Shown: positions 36,847-48,404 of the stretch, one piece after another
Layout: each line of letters starts with the position of its first letter
How positions within the stretch are numbered: the first letter of the stretch is position 1
From: Novosphingobium sp. 18050
GTDB lineage: Bacteria > Pseudomonadota > Alphaproteobacteria > Sphingomonadales > Sphingomonadaceae
NCBI RefSeq assembly: GCF_902706195.1
Contig: NZ_CACSJO010000005.1
Location: 1 to 64,000, forward strand
DNA length: 64,000 bases
Direction of reading: 5' to 3'
The notes under the pieces: model-generated
Told to the model about the DNA's origin: nothing
The model's input: the letters and a program-made list of their open reading frames with translations, nothing else
Database searches by the model: none
Made by a program: the position numbers and the translations under genes

Positions 36847-39800
36847 GTGAAAGCCACAATGACCAAGGCCGCCCTCCGCGGGGCGACCTGTCTTTCGATT
36901 GCGCTGCTGGGCAGCAACGCATACGCACAGGACGCCGCTACTCAGGACACGGCAGCTCAGGCAGCTGAAGATGCCACCACCGCCGATTCAATCGTCGTCA
37001 CCGGATCGCGCATCTCCACCCCGAATCTGCAGTCGGCCAACCCCGTCGCCATCGTCACGGGTGAGCAGATCTTCAGCTCGGGCAACCTCTCGGTTGGCGA
37101 CCAGCTGAACGAACTGCCGCAGCTGCGCAGCACCTACAGCCAGGCGAACTCGACTCGCTTCCTCGGTACGCGCGGCCTGAACCTGCTCGACCTTCGCGGT
37201 CTGGGCACGCAGCGCACCCTGGTCCTGGTCAACGGCCGTCGTCACGTGGGCAGCGACATCCTGGTCAACGGCACCTCGGTTGACGTCAACACGATCCCCG
37301 CCGACCTCATCGACCGCGTCGATGTCGTCACCGGCGGCGCTTCGGGCGTCTACGGCTCGGACGCAATTGCCGGCGTCGTGAACTTCGTTCTCAAGGAAGA
37401 CTACGAAGGTCTGAAGCTGCGCGCGCAGAACGGCATTTCCAAGTATGGCGATGCCGGCAAGCAGTACGCCTCGATCCTTGCGGGCAAGAACTTCGCCGAT
37501 GGCCGCGGCAACATCACCTTCTCGGGTGAATTCTCGCACTCCGACGATTTCTACGCCTCGGGCCGCCCGGGCCTCGCCCGCAACCAGGCCTTCGTCGTCA
37601 CAGACACCGATCCCGCTGGTGCGCTCAACGGTTCCGACGGCATTCCCGACCGCACGTTCTACACCGACGTCCGCTCCGCCACCATTTCGCTGGGCGGTCT
37701 TGTTGCAGTCGGCCAGGGTTCCAGCTCGCGCTGCGGCAACAACGTGTCGAACTTCAGCTGCACCTATCTGTTCCAGCCGGATGGCACGCTCATCCCGCAG
37801 ACCGGTGAACGCATCGGCATCGGCCCGAACGGCAACTTCCAGGGCGGCAACGGCGCCACCAACCGCGAAGGCCAGCTGCTTGCGCTCTCGCCCGACCTGA
37901 AGCGCTATACCGCCAACCTGACCGGCCACTTCGAAGTCACTCCGGCACTCGTTCCGTTCTTCGAAGCAAAGTACAGCCGCACCGAAGCCCGCGGCTCGCA
38001 GAGCGGTCCGTTCTTCTCGCAGGGCACCACCCTGGGCGATCCCGGCGGCCGTGAACGTGTCCGTCTGGACAACCCGTACCTTAGCGCCCAGGCCCGCGAC
38101 GTTCTGACCCAGGCTTTCCTGGCGACGCCCGGCAACGTCAACGGCACCTCGTTCGCGGACATTCTGGATGCTAACGGCAACGTCACGACCACCGCTGCCG
38201 CACAGCTCGCCGCGCAGCGCGCCGCAATTGCTGCCGGCACGTACAAGTTCAACCTGCGCCGCAACTGGACGGACTTCGGCAACCGCGACGAAGAGATTCA
38301 GCGCGAAACCTACCGCATTGTCGCCGGCGTCCGCGGCGATTTCAACGATGACTGGCATTACGAACTGTCCGCCAACTACGGCGAGCACAAGGAATCCAAC
38401 ATCATCCGCGGCAACGTGAACGTTCAGCGCTACCTGCTGGCGCTCGATTCGACGCGTGATGCGGCCGGCAACATCGTCTGCCGTTCGCAGGTCAATCCGG
38501 CTGCCGGGATTTCCTACATCACGGGCACGACAAGGGGCGATCCGCGTCTCGCAGGCGACATCGCTTCCTGCGTTCCGCTGAACCCGTTCGGCCAGGGTTC
38601 GGTCAGCCAGGCTGCGAAGGACTACATCCTCGTCGACAGCATGGCGCGCGGCAAAATGACCCAGCTCGACCTGATGGGCTTCATGTCGGGTGACACCAGC
38701 TCGTTCTTCAACCTGCCAGGCGGTCCGGTCGCCTTCTCGGTTGGCGGTGAATATCGCCGCGAGACGGTTGCCTACGACCTCGACGACCTGACGCAGGAAG
38801 GCTATGCGTTCTACAACGCTATCCCGACCTTCAACGCACCGGCATTCAAGGTGAAGGAAGCCTACGGCGAAATCCTGCTGCCGCTTCTTGCCGACAAGCC
38901 GTTCTTCCAGGACCTGAGCCTGCGCGGTAACGGCCGTATCTCGGACTACGCCGGTGCGACCGGCACCGTCTACACGTACGGTGGTGAAGCGATCTGGAGC
39001 CCCGTCCGCGACATCAAGTTCCGTGGCACCTACTCGCGCTCGGTTCGCGCGCCGAACCTGTCCGAGCTCTATTCGGCACAGGGCCAGAACTTCGCACCGC
39101 TCTTCGTCGATCCCTGCTCTGACCGCAACCTCGCAACCGGTTCCGCGAACCGCCTCGCGAACTGCAACGCAGCTGGCCGTCCGGCCGGTTACGACTTCGT
39201 CTATTCTCAGTCGCTCGAGATCGTGAGCGGCGGTAACCCCAACCTGAAGCAGGAAACCTCCGACTCGATCACCGTCGGCACCGTCATCCAGCCCCGCTGG
39301 GTCCCGGGCCTGTCGATCTCGGTCGATTACTGGAACATCAAGGTCAATAACGTCATCTCGTCGGTCGACGCGCAGACGATCGCCAACCTTTGCTACGACT
39401 CGGCAACGCTGAGCAACCCGTTCTGCGGACTGTTCCAGCGCGCCGGTGCCGGAGGCGGCCCGAACGGCGAAGTCGCCTTCCAGATTCTCGAAGGCTCGCT
39501 CCTGCAGTCGCAGGCGAACTTCGCGAAGCTGAAGGTTCGCGGTATCGATACGCAGATCAACTATGATCACACGTTCGACTTCGGCCGCCTGACGCTCGCG
39601 GCGTACTGGACACACTACCTCCAGAACGACTCGTTCACCGACCCCAGCGATCCGACCTTCAAGGACCGCTTCCTGGACGAACTGAACGATCCTTCGGATG
39701 AGGTGACCCTGAACGCTTCGTTCCAGACCGGCCCGATCAAGTTCAGCTACGGCCTGCGCTGGATCGACAAGATGTACCTGAATACGTACGAGGACTATAA

Positions 39801-40041
39801 CGCGCTCAACGGCAGCCCGCCGCAGAACGAAGACTATGCTCCGATCAAGAAGTACCCGGACGTCTTCTACCACGACGTGCGACTGCAGTACTCCATCAAC
39901 AAGGACTTCGACTTCTACGTCGGCGCGGACAACGTCTTCAACAAGATGCCTCCGTACGGCCTGACCGGCGTCGGCAGCGGCTCGGGTGTCTACCCGAACC
40001 TTGGTCGTTACTTCTACGCAGGCATCACTGCCAACTTCTGA
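36847..40041 (+). CDS. TonB-dependent receptor 2
   Basis: 1064 residues. Signal peptide ending in 'SNAYAQ', TonB-box-like 'DSIVVTGSRI', plug ('LDLRGLGTQRTLVLVNGRRHVGSD', 'IPADLIDRVDVVTGGASGVYGSDAIAGVVNFVL') and a barrel ending in 'YAGITANF'. Start GTG, with AAGGGGACACACTAA before it, very like the leader of receptor 1. It belongs to the same broad receptor type but the plug is distinct ('VNGRRHVGS' rather than 'FDGMRTAYY'), so the pair probably take up different ligands. Its own terminator follows. Confidence 0.95.
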   Translation: MKATMTKAALRGATCLSIALLGSNAYAQDAATQDTAAQAAEDATTADSIVVTGSRISTPNLQSANPVAIVTGEQIFSSGNLSVGDQLNELPQLRSTYSQANSTRFLGTRGLNLLDLRGLGTQRTLVLVNGRRHVGSDILVNGTSVDVNTIPADLIDRVDVVTGGASGVYGSDAIAGVVNFVLKEDYEGLKLRAQNGISKYGDAGKQYASILAGKNFADGRGNITFSGEFSHSDDFYASGRPGLARNQAFVVTDTDPAGALNGSDGIPDRTFYTDVRSATISLGGLVAVGQGSSSRCGNNVSNFSCTYLFQPDGTLIPQTGERIGIGPNGNFQGGNGATNREGQLLALSPDLKRYTANLTGHFEVTPALVPFFEAKYSRTEARGSQSGPFFSQGTTLGDPGGRERVRLDNPYLSAQARDVLTQAFLATPGNVNGTSFADILDANGNVTTTAAAQLAAQRAAIAAGTYKFNLRRNWTDFGNRDEEIQRETYRIVAGVRGDFNDDWHYELSANYGEHKESNIIRGNVNVQRYLLALDSTRDAAGNIVCRSQVNPAAGISYITGTTRGDPRLAGDIASCVPLNPFGQGSVSQAAKDYILVDSMARGKMTQLDLMGFMSGDTSSFFNLPGGPVAFSVGGEYRRETVAYDLDDLTQEGYAFYNAIPTFNAPAFKVKEAYGEILLPLLADKPFFQDLSLRGNGRISDYAGATGTVYTYGGEAIWSPVRDIKFRGTYSRSVRAPNLSELYSAQGQNFAPLFVDPCSDRNLATGSANRLANCNAAGRPAGYDFVYSQSLEIVSGGNPNLKQETSDSITVGTVIQPRWVPGLSISVDYWNIKVNNVISSVDAQTIANLCYDSATLSNPFCGLFQRAGAGGGPNGEVAFQILEGSLLQSQANFAKLKVRGIDTQINYDHTFDFGRLTLAAYWTHYLQNDSFTDPSDPTFKDRFLDELNDPSDEVTLNASFQTGPIKFSYGLRWIDKMYLNTYEDYNALNGSPPQNEDYAPIKKYPDVFYHDVRLQYSINKDFDFYVGADNVFNKMPPYGLTGVGSGSGVYPNLGRYFYAGITANF

Positions 40042-40068
40042 TCGTTTCGATCGGCAATGCCTTGACGA

Positions 40069-40100
40069 AGGGGCGGCGGGCTATCCCGCTGCCCCTTTTC
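40069..40100 (+). terminator. terminator after TonB receptor 2
   Basis: Stem GGGGCGGCGGG/CCCGCTGCCCC (one wobble) with loop CTAT, then TTTTC. It lies 28 bases past the receptor stop and just before the next ORF, so the hydroxylase gene may rely on read-through or its own promoter. Confidence 0.85.
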
Positions 40101-40130
40101 TTTGCCCGTTCGGCAGGCCATGAAAGCCTC

Positions 40131-41096
40131 ATGAGCCAACATAGTGACCGAGCCAACCGCGCACTTGAACGCGGAGCGACAGCTGATGCGATAGCCATCG
40201 CCCGCGATGCCGGAGACGACGCAGACGCCCTCAACCTCCTGGCCCACTGGACGCTTGCCGGGCGCCTCCTCCCACGGGACCTGGTCGAAGCGCGCCGACT
40301 CCTGCGAGCGGCGCGCGAGGCCGGCAACGAAGACGCCAGTCTGGTAGAGGCGGCGCTGACCGCCAACGGTACCGGAAGCGCCCGCGACTGGCAGGGGGCG
40401 CTCGTTTTGCTGCGCAATGCTGCAGAGCGGTTCGGGGGCCCAGCCCGCGATGACCTCGCACTTCTCGGCGCCATGGAGCTGGACGCGAACGGCGATCCGG
40501 CGGAGCTGCCCGATCCTGAAATACTGGGCAAAGACTATACGGTGCGCCGTTGGCGTGCTTTCCTGACACCGGCCGAATGCGCACATGTGGCCATGTCCGT
40601 CAGCGATCTGCTAGCCCCTTCCGTCGTGGCCGATCCACGAACGGGAAGGATGATGGATCACCCGGTTCGAACCTCGTCCGCCGCCGTTCTCGGGCCTACT
40701 CGCGAAACCCTGCCCTTGCAGGCGATCATGCGACGTCTGGCTACCGCTACCGGAACTGCGGTGGAGCAGGGCGAGCCGCTAAACGTGCTCCATTATGCAC
40801 CCGGCCAGCAATATCGCGATCATGTCGATACGCTTCCGCATGAGCCCAATCAGCGGATCAAGACGGCGCTCATGTATCTCAACTCGGGATATGCGGGCGG
40901 CGAAACGCACTTCGCACTCTCACGCCTGTCGGTCGCGGGCGGCGGGGGCGATGCCGTTGCCTTCGACAATGTCCTGCCGGACGGCACCCCGGACCCGAGA
41001 AGCCGCCACGCCGGCCTGCCGATCCGGCAAGGCGCGAAATGGGCGGCAACCCGGTGGATCAGGGCGCGGCCCTACGACGTGTGGAATCCCCGCTGA
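40131..41096 (+). CDS. Sel1/TPR-like plus prolyl 4-hydroxylase-type 2OG-Fe(II) oxygenase
   Basis: 321 residues. The N-terminal 120 or so are Ala/Leu-rich helical repeats of the Sel1/TPR kind ('DALNLLAHWTLAGRLLPRDLVEARRLLRAAREAGNEDA'). The C-terminal part is a P4Hc domain: 'VLHYAPGQQY', iron ligands H231-x-D233 ('DHVDTL') and H293 ('SRHAGLP'), and K303 ('GAKWAATRW') for 2-oxoglutarate. Members of this family hydroxylate proteins or siderophore-like compounds and often sit beside TonB receptors. Start ATG 40131 has a weak ribosome binding site; the open frame extends 23 codons upstream. Confidence 0.85.
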   Translation: MSQHSDRANRALERGATADAIAIARDAGDDADALNLLAHWTLAGRLLPRDLVEARRLLRAAREAGNEDASLVEAALTANGTGSARDWQGALVLLRNAAERFGGPARDDLALLGAMELDANGDPAELPDPEILGKDYTVRRWRAFLTPAECAHVAMSVSDLLAPSVVADPRTGRMMDHPVRTSSAAVLGPTRETLPLQAIMRRLATATGTAVEQGEPLNVLHYAPGQQYRDHVDTLPHEPNQRIKTALMYLNSGYAGGETHFALSRLSVAGGGGDAVAFDNVLPDGTPDPRSRHAGLPIRQGAKWAATRWIRARPYDVWNPR

Positions 41097-41102
41097 AACA
41101 GA

Positions 41103-41129
41103 CAGCGGACGGGACTATGCCCGCCGCTG
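41103..41129. terminator. hairpin between convergent hydroxylase and clpB genes
   Basis: Arms CAGCGG.CGGG and CCCG.CCGCTG. There is no T-run on either side, so it is a candidate bidirectional terminator only. Confidence 0.4.
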
Positions 41130-41148
41130 CCTGGCCCATCCGGTCGGC

Positions 41149-43728
<2,580 letters not shown>

Positions 43729-44033
43729 GGGTAGTGTTGCCTCCTGACCTCGTCGATATGGTGTTGCAATTGTGCAACACAAGAGCCGCTACAGGAAATT
43801 TTCCCTGCGCCGTACTCTCGTCCATTCAAGGTCGAAGCGCCTTGATCGTTCTCAAGAAAACAGCGCCGAAGCGAGCTGGAGCAGAGATGGGTGTACCGCG
43901 CGAAATTGCCAGAGGGCTTCGAATAACAGGTTCGCTGGGGCGGTAATGAACAGTGCTTTCGATCAAGACTTGGCCTTGGCCGGGTGCCTCGCCTAGCCTC
44001 TGCGCGATAATCCAAAGGGAAGAGGCAACAATC
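43729..44033. other. 305-base divergent region between clpB and SnoaL-like gene
   Basis: No convincing ORF. It holds the clpB ribosome binding site, the TGTTGC-N6-GCAACA repeat at 43762-43779, and on the minus strand a CTTGAA (43825-43830) that could be part of a heat-shock -35, although I see no matching -10. The right half contains GAGG before the GTG start of the next gene. Confidence 0.6.
43762..43779. promoter_or_regulatory. inverted repeat TGTTGC-N6-GCAACA, site 3 (clpB)
   Basis: Perfect arms, spacer AATTGT; with flanks the palindrome extends to 8-bp arms (GTGTTGCA/TGCAACAC, 43761-43780). It lies 34-51 bases before the clpB start, where a repressor would block transcription. Confidence 0.5.
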
Positions 44034-44489
44034 GTGGCAAAATTCACTCCCCAGCAGGCGGCAGATGTGCTTGCGGTCAAGCAAGTGGTCTATGAGTGGG
44101 GCGACGAGCTGGACGTCAACAACGGCCTGTCGATGCGCACCAGCGACTGCCTCGCGCAGGATGTACGCTACAACGTGGGCGGCCAGTGGCGCGAAGGGCT
44201 GGAAGCGGTTGAGGCCTTCTACAGTGGCCGTGCCGAGGCGATGCGCAGTGGCGCGGGGCTGATGACGATGCGCCACATCATCACTTCCCTGCGTGTCAGC
44301 TTCGACGATGCGGACCACGCCAAGGTCGGCTATCTGCTGGTGTTCTTCGCAGCGCTGGGGGACGGACCTTTCGACAAGTACTGCGATCCTCTCGCCGTAG
44401 CGGACGTGAAGATGGAATGCCGTCGGGACAAAGACGGCGAATGGCGCATTTCGATGTTCGATTCGGGACAGATCTTCAAGCGGGGGTGA
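44034..44489 (+). CDS. SnoaL-like/NTF2-fold nuclear transport factor 2 family protein
   Basis: 151 residues. Reads 'DVLAVKQVVYEWGDELDVNNG' then 'VRYNVGGQWREGLEAVEAFYSGR' and 'GAGLMTMRHIITSLRVSFDD', the helix and strand pattern of SnoaL_4 cone-shaped folds. Such proteins are isomerases, dehydratases, hydroxylase partners or non-catalytic binders, so the function is open. The start is GTG 44034 with GAGG nine bases upstream; the 27 codons of open frame before it are rejected. Confidence 0.8.
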   Translation: MAKFTPQQAADVLAVKQVVYEWGDELDVNNGLSMRTSDCLAQDVRYNVGGQWREGLEAVEAFYSGRAEAMRSGAGLMTMRHIITSLRVSFDDADHAKVGYLLVFFAALGDGPFDKYCDPLAVADVKMECRRDKDGEWRISMFDSGQIFKRG

Positions 44490-44497
44490 AGGCGCGG

Positions 44498-44525
44498 GCG
44501 GGGCAACCCTGCGGTTGCCCCGCCA
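44498..44525 (+). terminator. hairpin after SnoaL-like gene
   Basis: A perfect 11-bp stem (GGCGGGGCAAC/GTTGCCCCGCC, 6-base loop) nine bases past the stop. No T-run follows, but the stem is strong. Confidence 0.6.
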
Positions 44526-44754
44526 GGACCAAACCCATGTTCCGCATCGCCCCCGCGCAGGCGAGAACCCGGTTTTTTCCTGAAACGTTGCGTAAAGCAG
44601 CAATACCCCGCCTTCGCGGCGGGCTGCGGAATTTTGTCGGCCGAATGCAAGCCGCCACACCGCATTGAAGTAACGCGAACATCTCCGGCAGGATGGTCCA
44701 TCATACCCGCCGTTTGACGCTGGCCCTCGCCAAACAAGCTGCTAGGCTGGGCCC

Positions 44755-47688
44755 ATGCGACCGTCCCCTACGTCGAGCCTGAGCGCTCTCGCCGCCGTCC
44801 TTGCCCTTTCCGCCTGCGCCACCGCAGGTCCGCCGGGAACGCCGCCGGCACCCGCCGTCTCACCGGGACAGGAAAACCGCTCTGCCACCACGCCCGGCCC
44901 CGTAGCAGGTGCAGTCTCTGCGGAAGAACTCGTCTCGCGCGTCGACATTCCCTTCGAAAAGTTCGTGCTACCCAACGGGCTGACCACGATCGTCCACACC
45001 GATCGCAAGGCTCCGATCGTCGCCGTCACGCTCTATTACAAGGTCGGCTCCAAGAACGAGCCGCGTGGCCACACCGGATTCGCGCACTTGTACGAGCACT
45101 TGTTCTTCGGCGGATCGGCCAATGTGCCGAGCTTTGACATTCCGCTGGAGGGCGCGGGCTCCACGCCGACCAACGGCTCCACCTGGTACGATCGCACCAA
45201 CTATGTGGAGACGGTGCCCACCGGCGCGCTCGATCTGGCGCTGTTCATGGAGAGCGACCGTATGGGCGCCCTGCTGCCCGCCGTCTCCCAGGACAAGCTC
45301 GACAAGCAGCGCGGCGTTGTCCAGAACGAGAAGCGCCAGGGCGACAACCAGCCTTACGGCCTTGCCGAATATGCCGTGGCCGACGGGCTGTTCCCGGTGG
45401 GCCACCCCTACCGCCATTCGACCATCGGCTCGATGGCCGATCTCGACGCCGCCACCCTGACCGACGTGCGCAAGTGGTTCACCGACCACTACGGCCCCAA
45501 CAACGTGGTGCTGGTACTATCGGGCGACATCGACGCGGCCACCGCAAGGCCCAAGGTCGAAAAGTGGTTCGGCCAGGTCCCCAAGGGCCCGGAAGTGGCG
45601 CCGGTTCAGGCCGGTCCGGTCACGCTGCCCGCGCCGATCTCACGCGACATGACAGATCAGGTTCCCGTGCTGCGCCTTACCCGCCAGTGGAGCGGCCCTG
45701 GGCTCAACGACGCAGACTCCCCGGCGCTGCGCATCGGCATGCATATCCTGGGCGGCCTTGCCAGTTCGCAGCTCGACAACGCGCTGGTGCGCGGATCGCA
45801 GCAGGCAGTATCGGTCAGCGCCTCGGCGCAGGTCCACGAACAGGTCAGCATGCTTGAAGCCTCGATGGACGTGAAGCCCGGCGTCGAACGCGCCGCCGCC
45901 GAAGCCGCCCTCGACAAGGTCATTACCGATTTCGTCGCCCGGGGCCCGAGCGAGGACGAAGTACGCCGCGCCGTCGTCAGCACGCTGTCGGCCGAAATCG
46001 GCGGGCTGGAACAGGTCGGCGGGTTCTCCGGCAAGGGCGCAACCCTGGCCGAAGGGCAAGTCTATTCGGGCGATCCCGCCAAGTACAAGACCGACCTCCT
46101 GGCCATCGCCGCGCTCTCACCGCAGACCGTCCACGCGGCACTGCGCAAGTGGCTGAGCCGCCCGGTCTACAAGCTCGCCATCGTGCCGGGTGCCCGCACC
46201 GAAAACGGCGACGTCATGGGCGGCTGGGGCGACGAAAAGGCAACCGCCGCTCCGCCGGCAGACGCCCGCGCCAAGGCGCCCAAGCTGGCCCCCGCGCCCA
46301 AGCGCACCTCCCCCCCGGTCGCGCCGGTGGGCGAACTCGCCTTCCCGGCGATCGAGCGAACCACGCTGTCAAACGGCATCCCGGTGGTGCTGGCGCGCCG
46401 CACCGCCGTGCCCAAGCTGGTCCTCTCGATCGACTTCGACGCAGGCTTTGCCGCCGATGCGCTCGACACGCCCGGAACGCAGGGCCTGATGCTCGACATG
46501 CTGGAAGAAGGCACCAAGACCCGCAACGCCACCCAGATCGCCGAGGAGCAGGAGCGTCTGGGCGCCTCGATCGGCACCACCGCCAGCCTCGATACCAGCA
46601 GCGTGATGCTCAGCGCGCTTAGCGCCAACCTGGCGCCTTCGCTGGCGTTGACCACCGACCTACTTCTGAACCCTGCCTTCGCGCAGGCCGATTTCGACCG
46701 TACGCGCGGGCAGGCCGAAGCCGAACTGGCGCAGGCCGAATCGACTCCCTCCGCGCTTGCTGCACGCACGCTCAGCAGTGAACTCTACGGCAGCCATCCT
46801 TATGCCCAGCCGGGCGACGGCCTTGGCACCAGGCTCTCGCTCACCGCGCTGACCCCGGCGGCCCTGCGGGCGGCCCATGCCAAGTGGCTGCGCCCCGATC
46901 TGGCCCGGATCACAGTGGTCGGCGACGTCACCATGGCGGAACTGAAACCGCTGCTGGAAAAGGCGCTCGGCGGGTGGAAAGCCCCGGCCGCGCCCAAGCC
47001 AGTCAAGGTGCTCGATGCGCAGACGCCCGCGCCTGCCTCGCGCATCGTGCTGATCGACCGGCCCAATTCGCCGCAGTCGGTGATTTACGCCGGGCGCGTC
47101 CTGCCGCTCACCGGCCGCACACCCGGCGAGGAGCCGCTGATGCTGGCCAACGACGTGGTCGGCAACGGTTTCCTCTCGCGCCTGAACGCCGACATCCGCG
47201 AGGACAAGGGCTGGAGCTACGGCGTCCGCACCGGCGTCACCCAGTCCATCGGCCCGCGCGCACTGCAGGTCATGGCTCCGGTGCAGGCGGACCGCACCGG
47301 CGATTCTATTCGCGCAATCATCAAGGACATGTCGTCCTTCCCCGCGAAGCAGCCGGTCTCTGCCGAAGAATACCAGCGCGTCACTGAAGGCGCGATCCGC
47401 GCCCTACCCACCCAGTTCGAAACCAATGGTGCCGTTCTGTCCGCCATCGTCAAGAACGACCGGCTGGGGCGGCCCGAAGACTACTACGTGCGCCTCGCAG
47501 CGACCTACCGCGCCATCGACGCCAGGCGGATAGGCGCGGCGGCAGGGCAATATCTGCAACCCGCCGACCTGACCTGGGTGATCGTCGGGGACCGCAAGAT
47601 CGTGGAACCGCAGCTCAAGGGGCTGGGTTTACCGGTAGAGGTCCGCGAGGCCCCCACCGCCGCCGGTGACGAAGGCGAACAAGAGTAA
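44755..47688 (+). CDS. M16 family zinc metallopeptidase, lipoprotein
   Basis: 977 residues. Lipoprotein signal with lipobox 'LSAC' (C21), then a Pro/Ala linker. The first M16 half has H111-L-Y-E114-H115 ('HLYEHLFFGG'), and a Glu in 'GVVQNEKRQG' about 75 residues on supplies the third zinc ligand. A Pro/Ala/Lys-rich linker (about 490-520) leads to a second, motif-less half. Membrane-anchored periplasmic peptidase. It differs from the first M16 protein by the lipid anchor. The upstream gap (44526-44754) contains no ORF. Confidence 0.92.
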   Translation: MRPSPTSSLSALAAVLALSACATAGPPGTPPAPAVSPGQENRSATTPGPVAGAVSAEELVSRVDIPFEKFVLPNGLTTIVHTDRKAPIVAVTLYYKVGSKNEPRGHTGFAHLYEHLFFGGSANVPSFDIPLEGAGSTPTNGSTWYDRTNYVETVPTGALDLALFMESDRMGALLPAVSQDKLDKQRGVVQNEKRQGDNQPYGLAEYAVADGLFPVGHPYRHSTIGSMADLDAATLTDVRKWFTDHYGPNNVVLVLSGDIDAATARPKVEKWFGQVPKGPEVAPVQAGPVTLPAPISRDMTDQVPVLRLTRQWSGPGLNDADSPALRIGMHILGGLASSQLDNALVRGSQQAVSVSASAQVHEQVSMLEASMDVKPGVERAAAEAALDKVITDFVARGPSEDEVRRAVVSTLSAEIGGLEQVGGFSGKGATLAEGQVYSGDPAKYKTDLLAIAALSPQTVHAALRKWLSRPVYKLAIVPGARTENGDVMGGWGDEKATAAPPADARAKAPKLAPAPKRTSPPVAPVGELAFPAIERTTLSNGIPVVLARRTAVPKLVLSIDFDAGFAADALDTPGTQGLMLDMLEEGTKTRNATQIAEEQERLGASIGTTASLDTSSVMLSALSANLAPSLALTTDLLLNPAFAQADFDRTRGQAEAELAQAESTPSALAARTLSSELYGSHPYAQPGDGLGTRLSLTALTPAALRAAHAKWLRPDLARITVVGDVTMAELKPLLEKALGGWKAPAAPKPVKVLDAQTPAPASRIVLIDRPNSPQSVIYAGRVLPLTGRTPGEEPLMLANDVVGNGFLSRLNADIREDKGWSYGVRTGVTQSIGPRALQVMAPVQADRTGDSIRAIIKDMSSFPAKQPVSAEEYQRVTEGAIRALPTQFETNGAVLSAIVKNDRLGRPEDYYVRLAATYRAIDARRIGAAAGQYLQPADLTWVIVGDRKIVEPQLKGLGLPVEVREAPTAAGDEGEQE

Positions 47689-47699
47689 GGAGTACCCGA

Positions 47700-48002
47700 A
47701 TGTCTGTTGCAGGAACCTACGACTGCGTGACCAATACGCCTCTCGGCAAGCAGAAAGGCGTGCTCACCGTGGTGCCCGGCGAAGCGAACAGCTTCACTGG
47801 GCACATCTCGGGCGACCTGGGCAACATGGATGTCACCGATGGCCGGATCAGCGGTCAGTCGCTGGTGTGGTCGATGAAGATGACCATGCCGATGCCGATG
47901 GACCTCGATTGCCAAGCAATCGTTGAAGGTGACAGCCTGACCGGGCAGATCAAGGCGGGCATGTTCGGCTCGATGGAACTGACGGGGACGCGGCAGGCCT
48001 GA
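47700..48002 (+). CDS. small protein of unknown function
   Basis: 100 residues, no signal peptide. It is rich in Gly, Thr and Met and reads like repeated beta strands ('GHISGDLGNMDVTDGRISGQSLVWSMKM', 'GQIKAGMFGSMELTGTRQA'), suggesting a small beta-sandwich or barrel. I cannot name the family. AAGGAG precedes the ATG, and the gene starts 11 bases after the M16 stop, so they are probably co-transcribed. Confidence 0.75.
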   Translation: MSVAGTYDCVTNTPLGKQKGVLTVVPGEANSFTGHISGDLGNMDVTDGRISGQSLVWSMKMTMPMPMDLDCQAIVEGDSLTGQIKAGMFGSMELTGTRQA

Positions 48003-48027
48003 GGGCACGCCGCCCGAATACACGAAA

Positions 48028-48065
48028 GCCCGGCACCGCGCGCTCAATTGGGCGCAGTACCGGGC
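48028..48065 (+). terminator. hairpin after small protein gene
   Basis: Outer arms GCCCGG/CCGGGC with an inner stem around an AATT loop, starting 26 bases past the stop. No T-run. Confidence 0.6.
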
Positions 48066-48321
48066 TCCCTCACCCCCCCAGGTGAGCTCGTGCGGCAAGG
48101 TCGGAGTGCCCCCGCGCCGCAGCGTCGGTCTCCGACCATGCCTATACGCGCGCTTCGCACAGGCGGCATCTGGTGTACGCAAGCCGCGTACATGTCATGG
48201 AATAGTTGGAAAGCCCCCCGTCCTTCTGGCGCAATCGATAACATCAGCATTGCCGAAAACAAGCGTATTATTGCGGAAACGCCGGATGGCTGCCCTTGGC
48301 GATGCTTAACAACGCCAGGGT

Positions 48322-48339
48322 GTTACGCAGGTGCAACAC
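48322..48339. promoter_or_regulatory. inverted repeat TGTTAC-N6-GCAACA, site 4
   Basis: One mismatch from the perfect form; spacer GCAGGT. It is not in front of any annotated gene, and AGGAGG follows at 48351. Confidence 0.35.
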
Positions 48340-48367
48340 GAAGCTGCACAGGAGGGGTTTCCAGGAA

Positions 48368-48393
48368 GGCGGCGGCAACCCCGGGTCGCCGCC
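48368..48393 (-). terminator. hairpin after gatB
   Basis: Arms GGCGGCG/CGCCGCC with a GC-rich interior, 12 bases beyond the gatB stop on the minus strand; a short T/C stretch follows. Confidence 0.5.
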
Positions 48394-48404
48394 GCGTAAC
48401 TGCC

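Larger units (their letters stand above)
48003..48404. other. 402-base intergenic region between convergent genes
   Basis: No convincing ORF. From left to right it contains a terminator hairpin (48028-48065), a short CTCACC/GGTGAG hairpin, about 230 bases of unassigned sequence, a TGTTAC-N6-GCAACA repeat at 48322-48339, and a second hairpin (48368-48393) that would terminate gatB. Both flanking genes converge, so an operator-like repeat here hints at an unrecognised transcript. Confidence 0.6.

Noticed and set aside
33263..36928. 1221-codon open frame on the minus strand opposite TonB receptor 1
   Set aside because: It mirrors the codon-biased receptor frame, has low-complexity Val/Arg/Gly composition and no domain; the receptor frame has clear motifs.
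36988..39873. 961-codon minus-strand open frame opposite TonB receptor 2
   Set aside because: Same kind of shadow ORF caused by high GC and codon bias.
44526..44754. Possible tRNA or small RNA before the second M16 gene
   Set aside because: Only GC-rich hairpins typical of intergenic repeats; no cloverleaf or CCA end.
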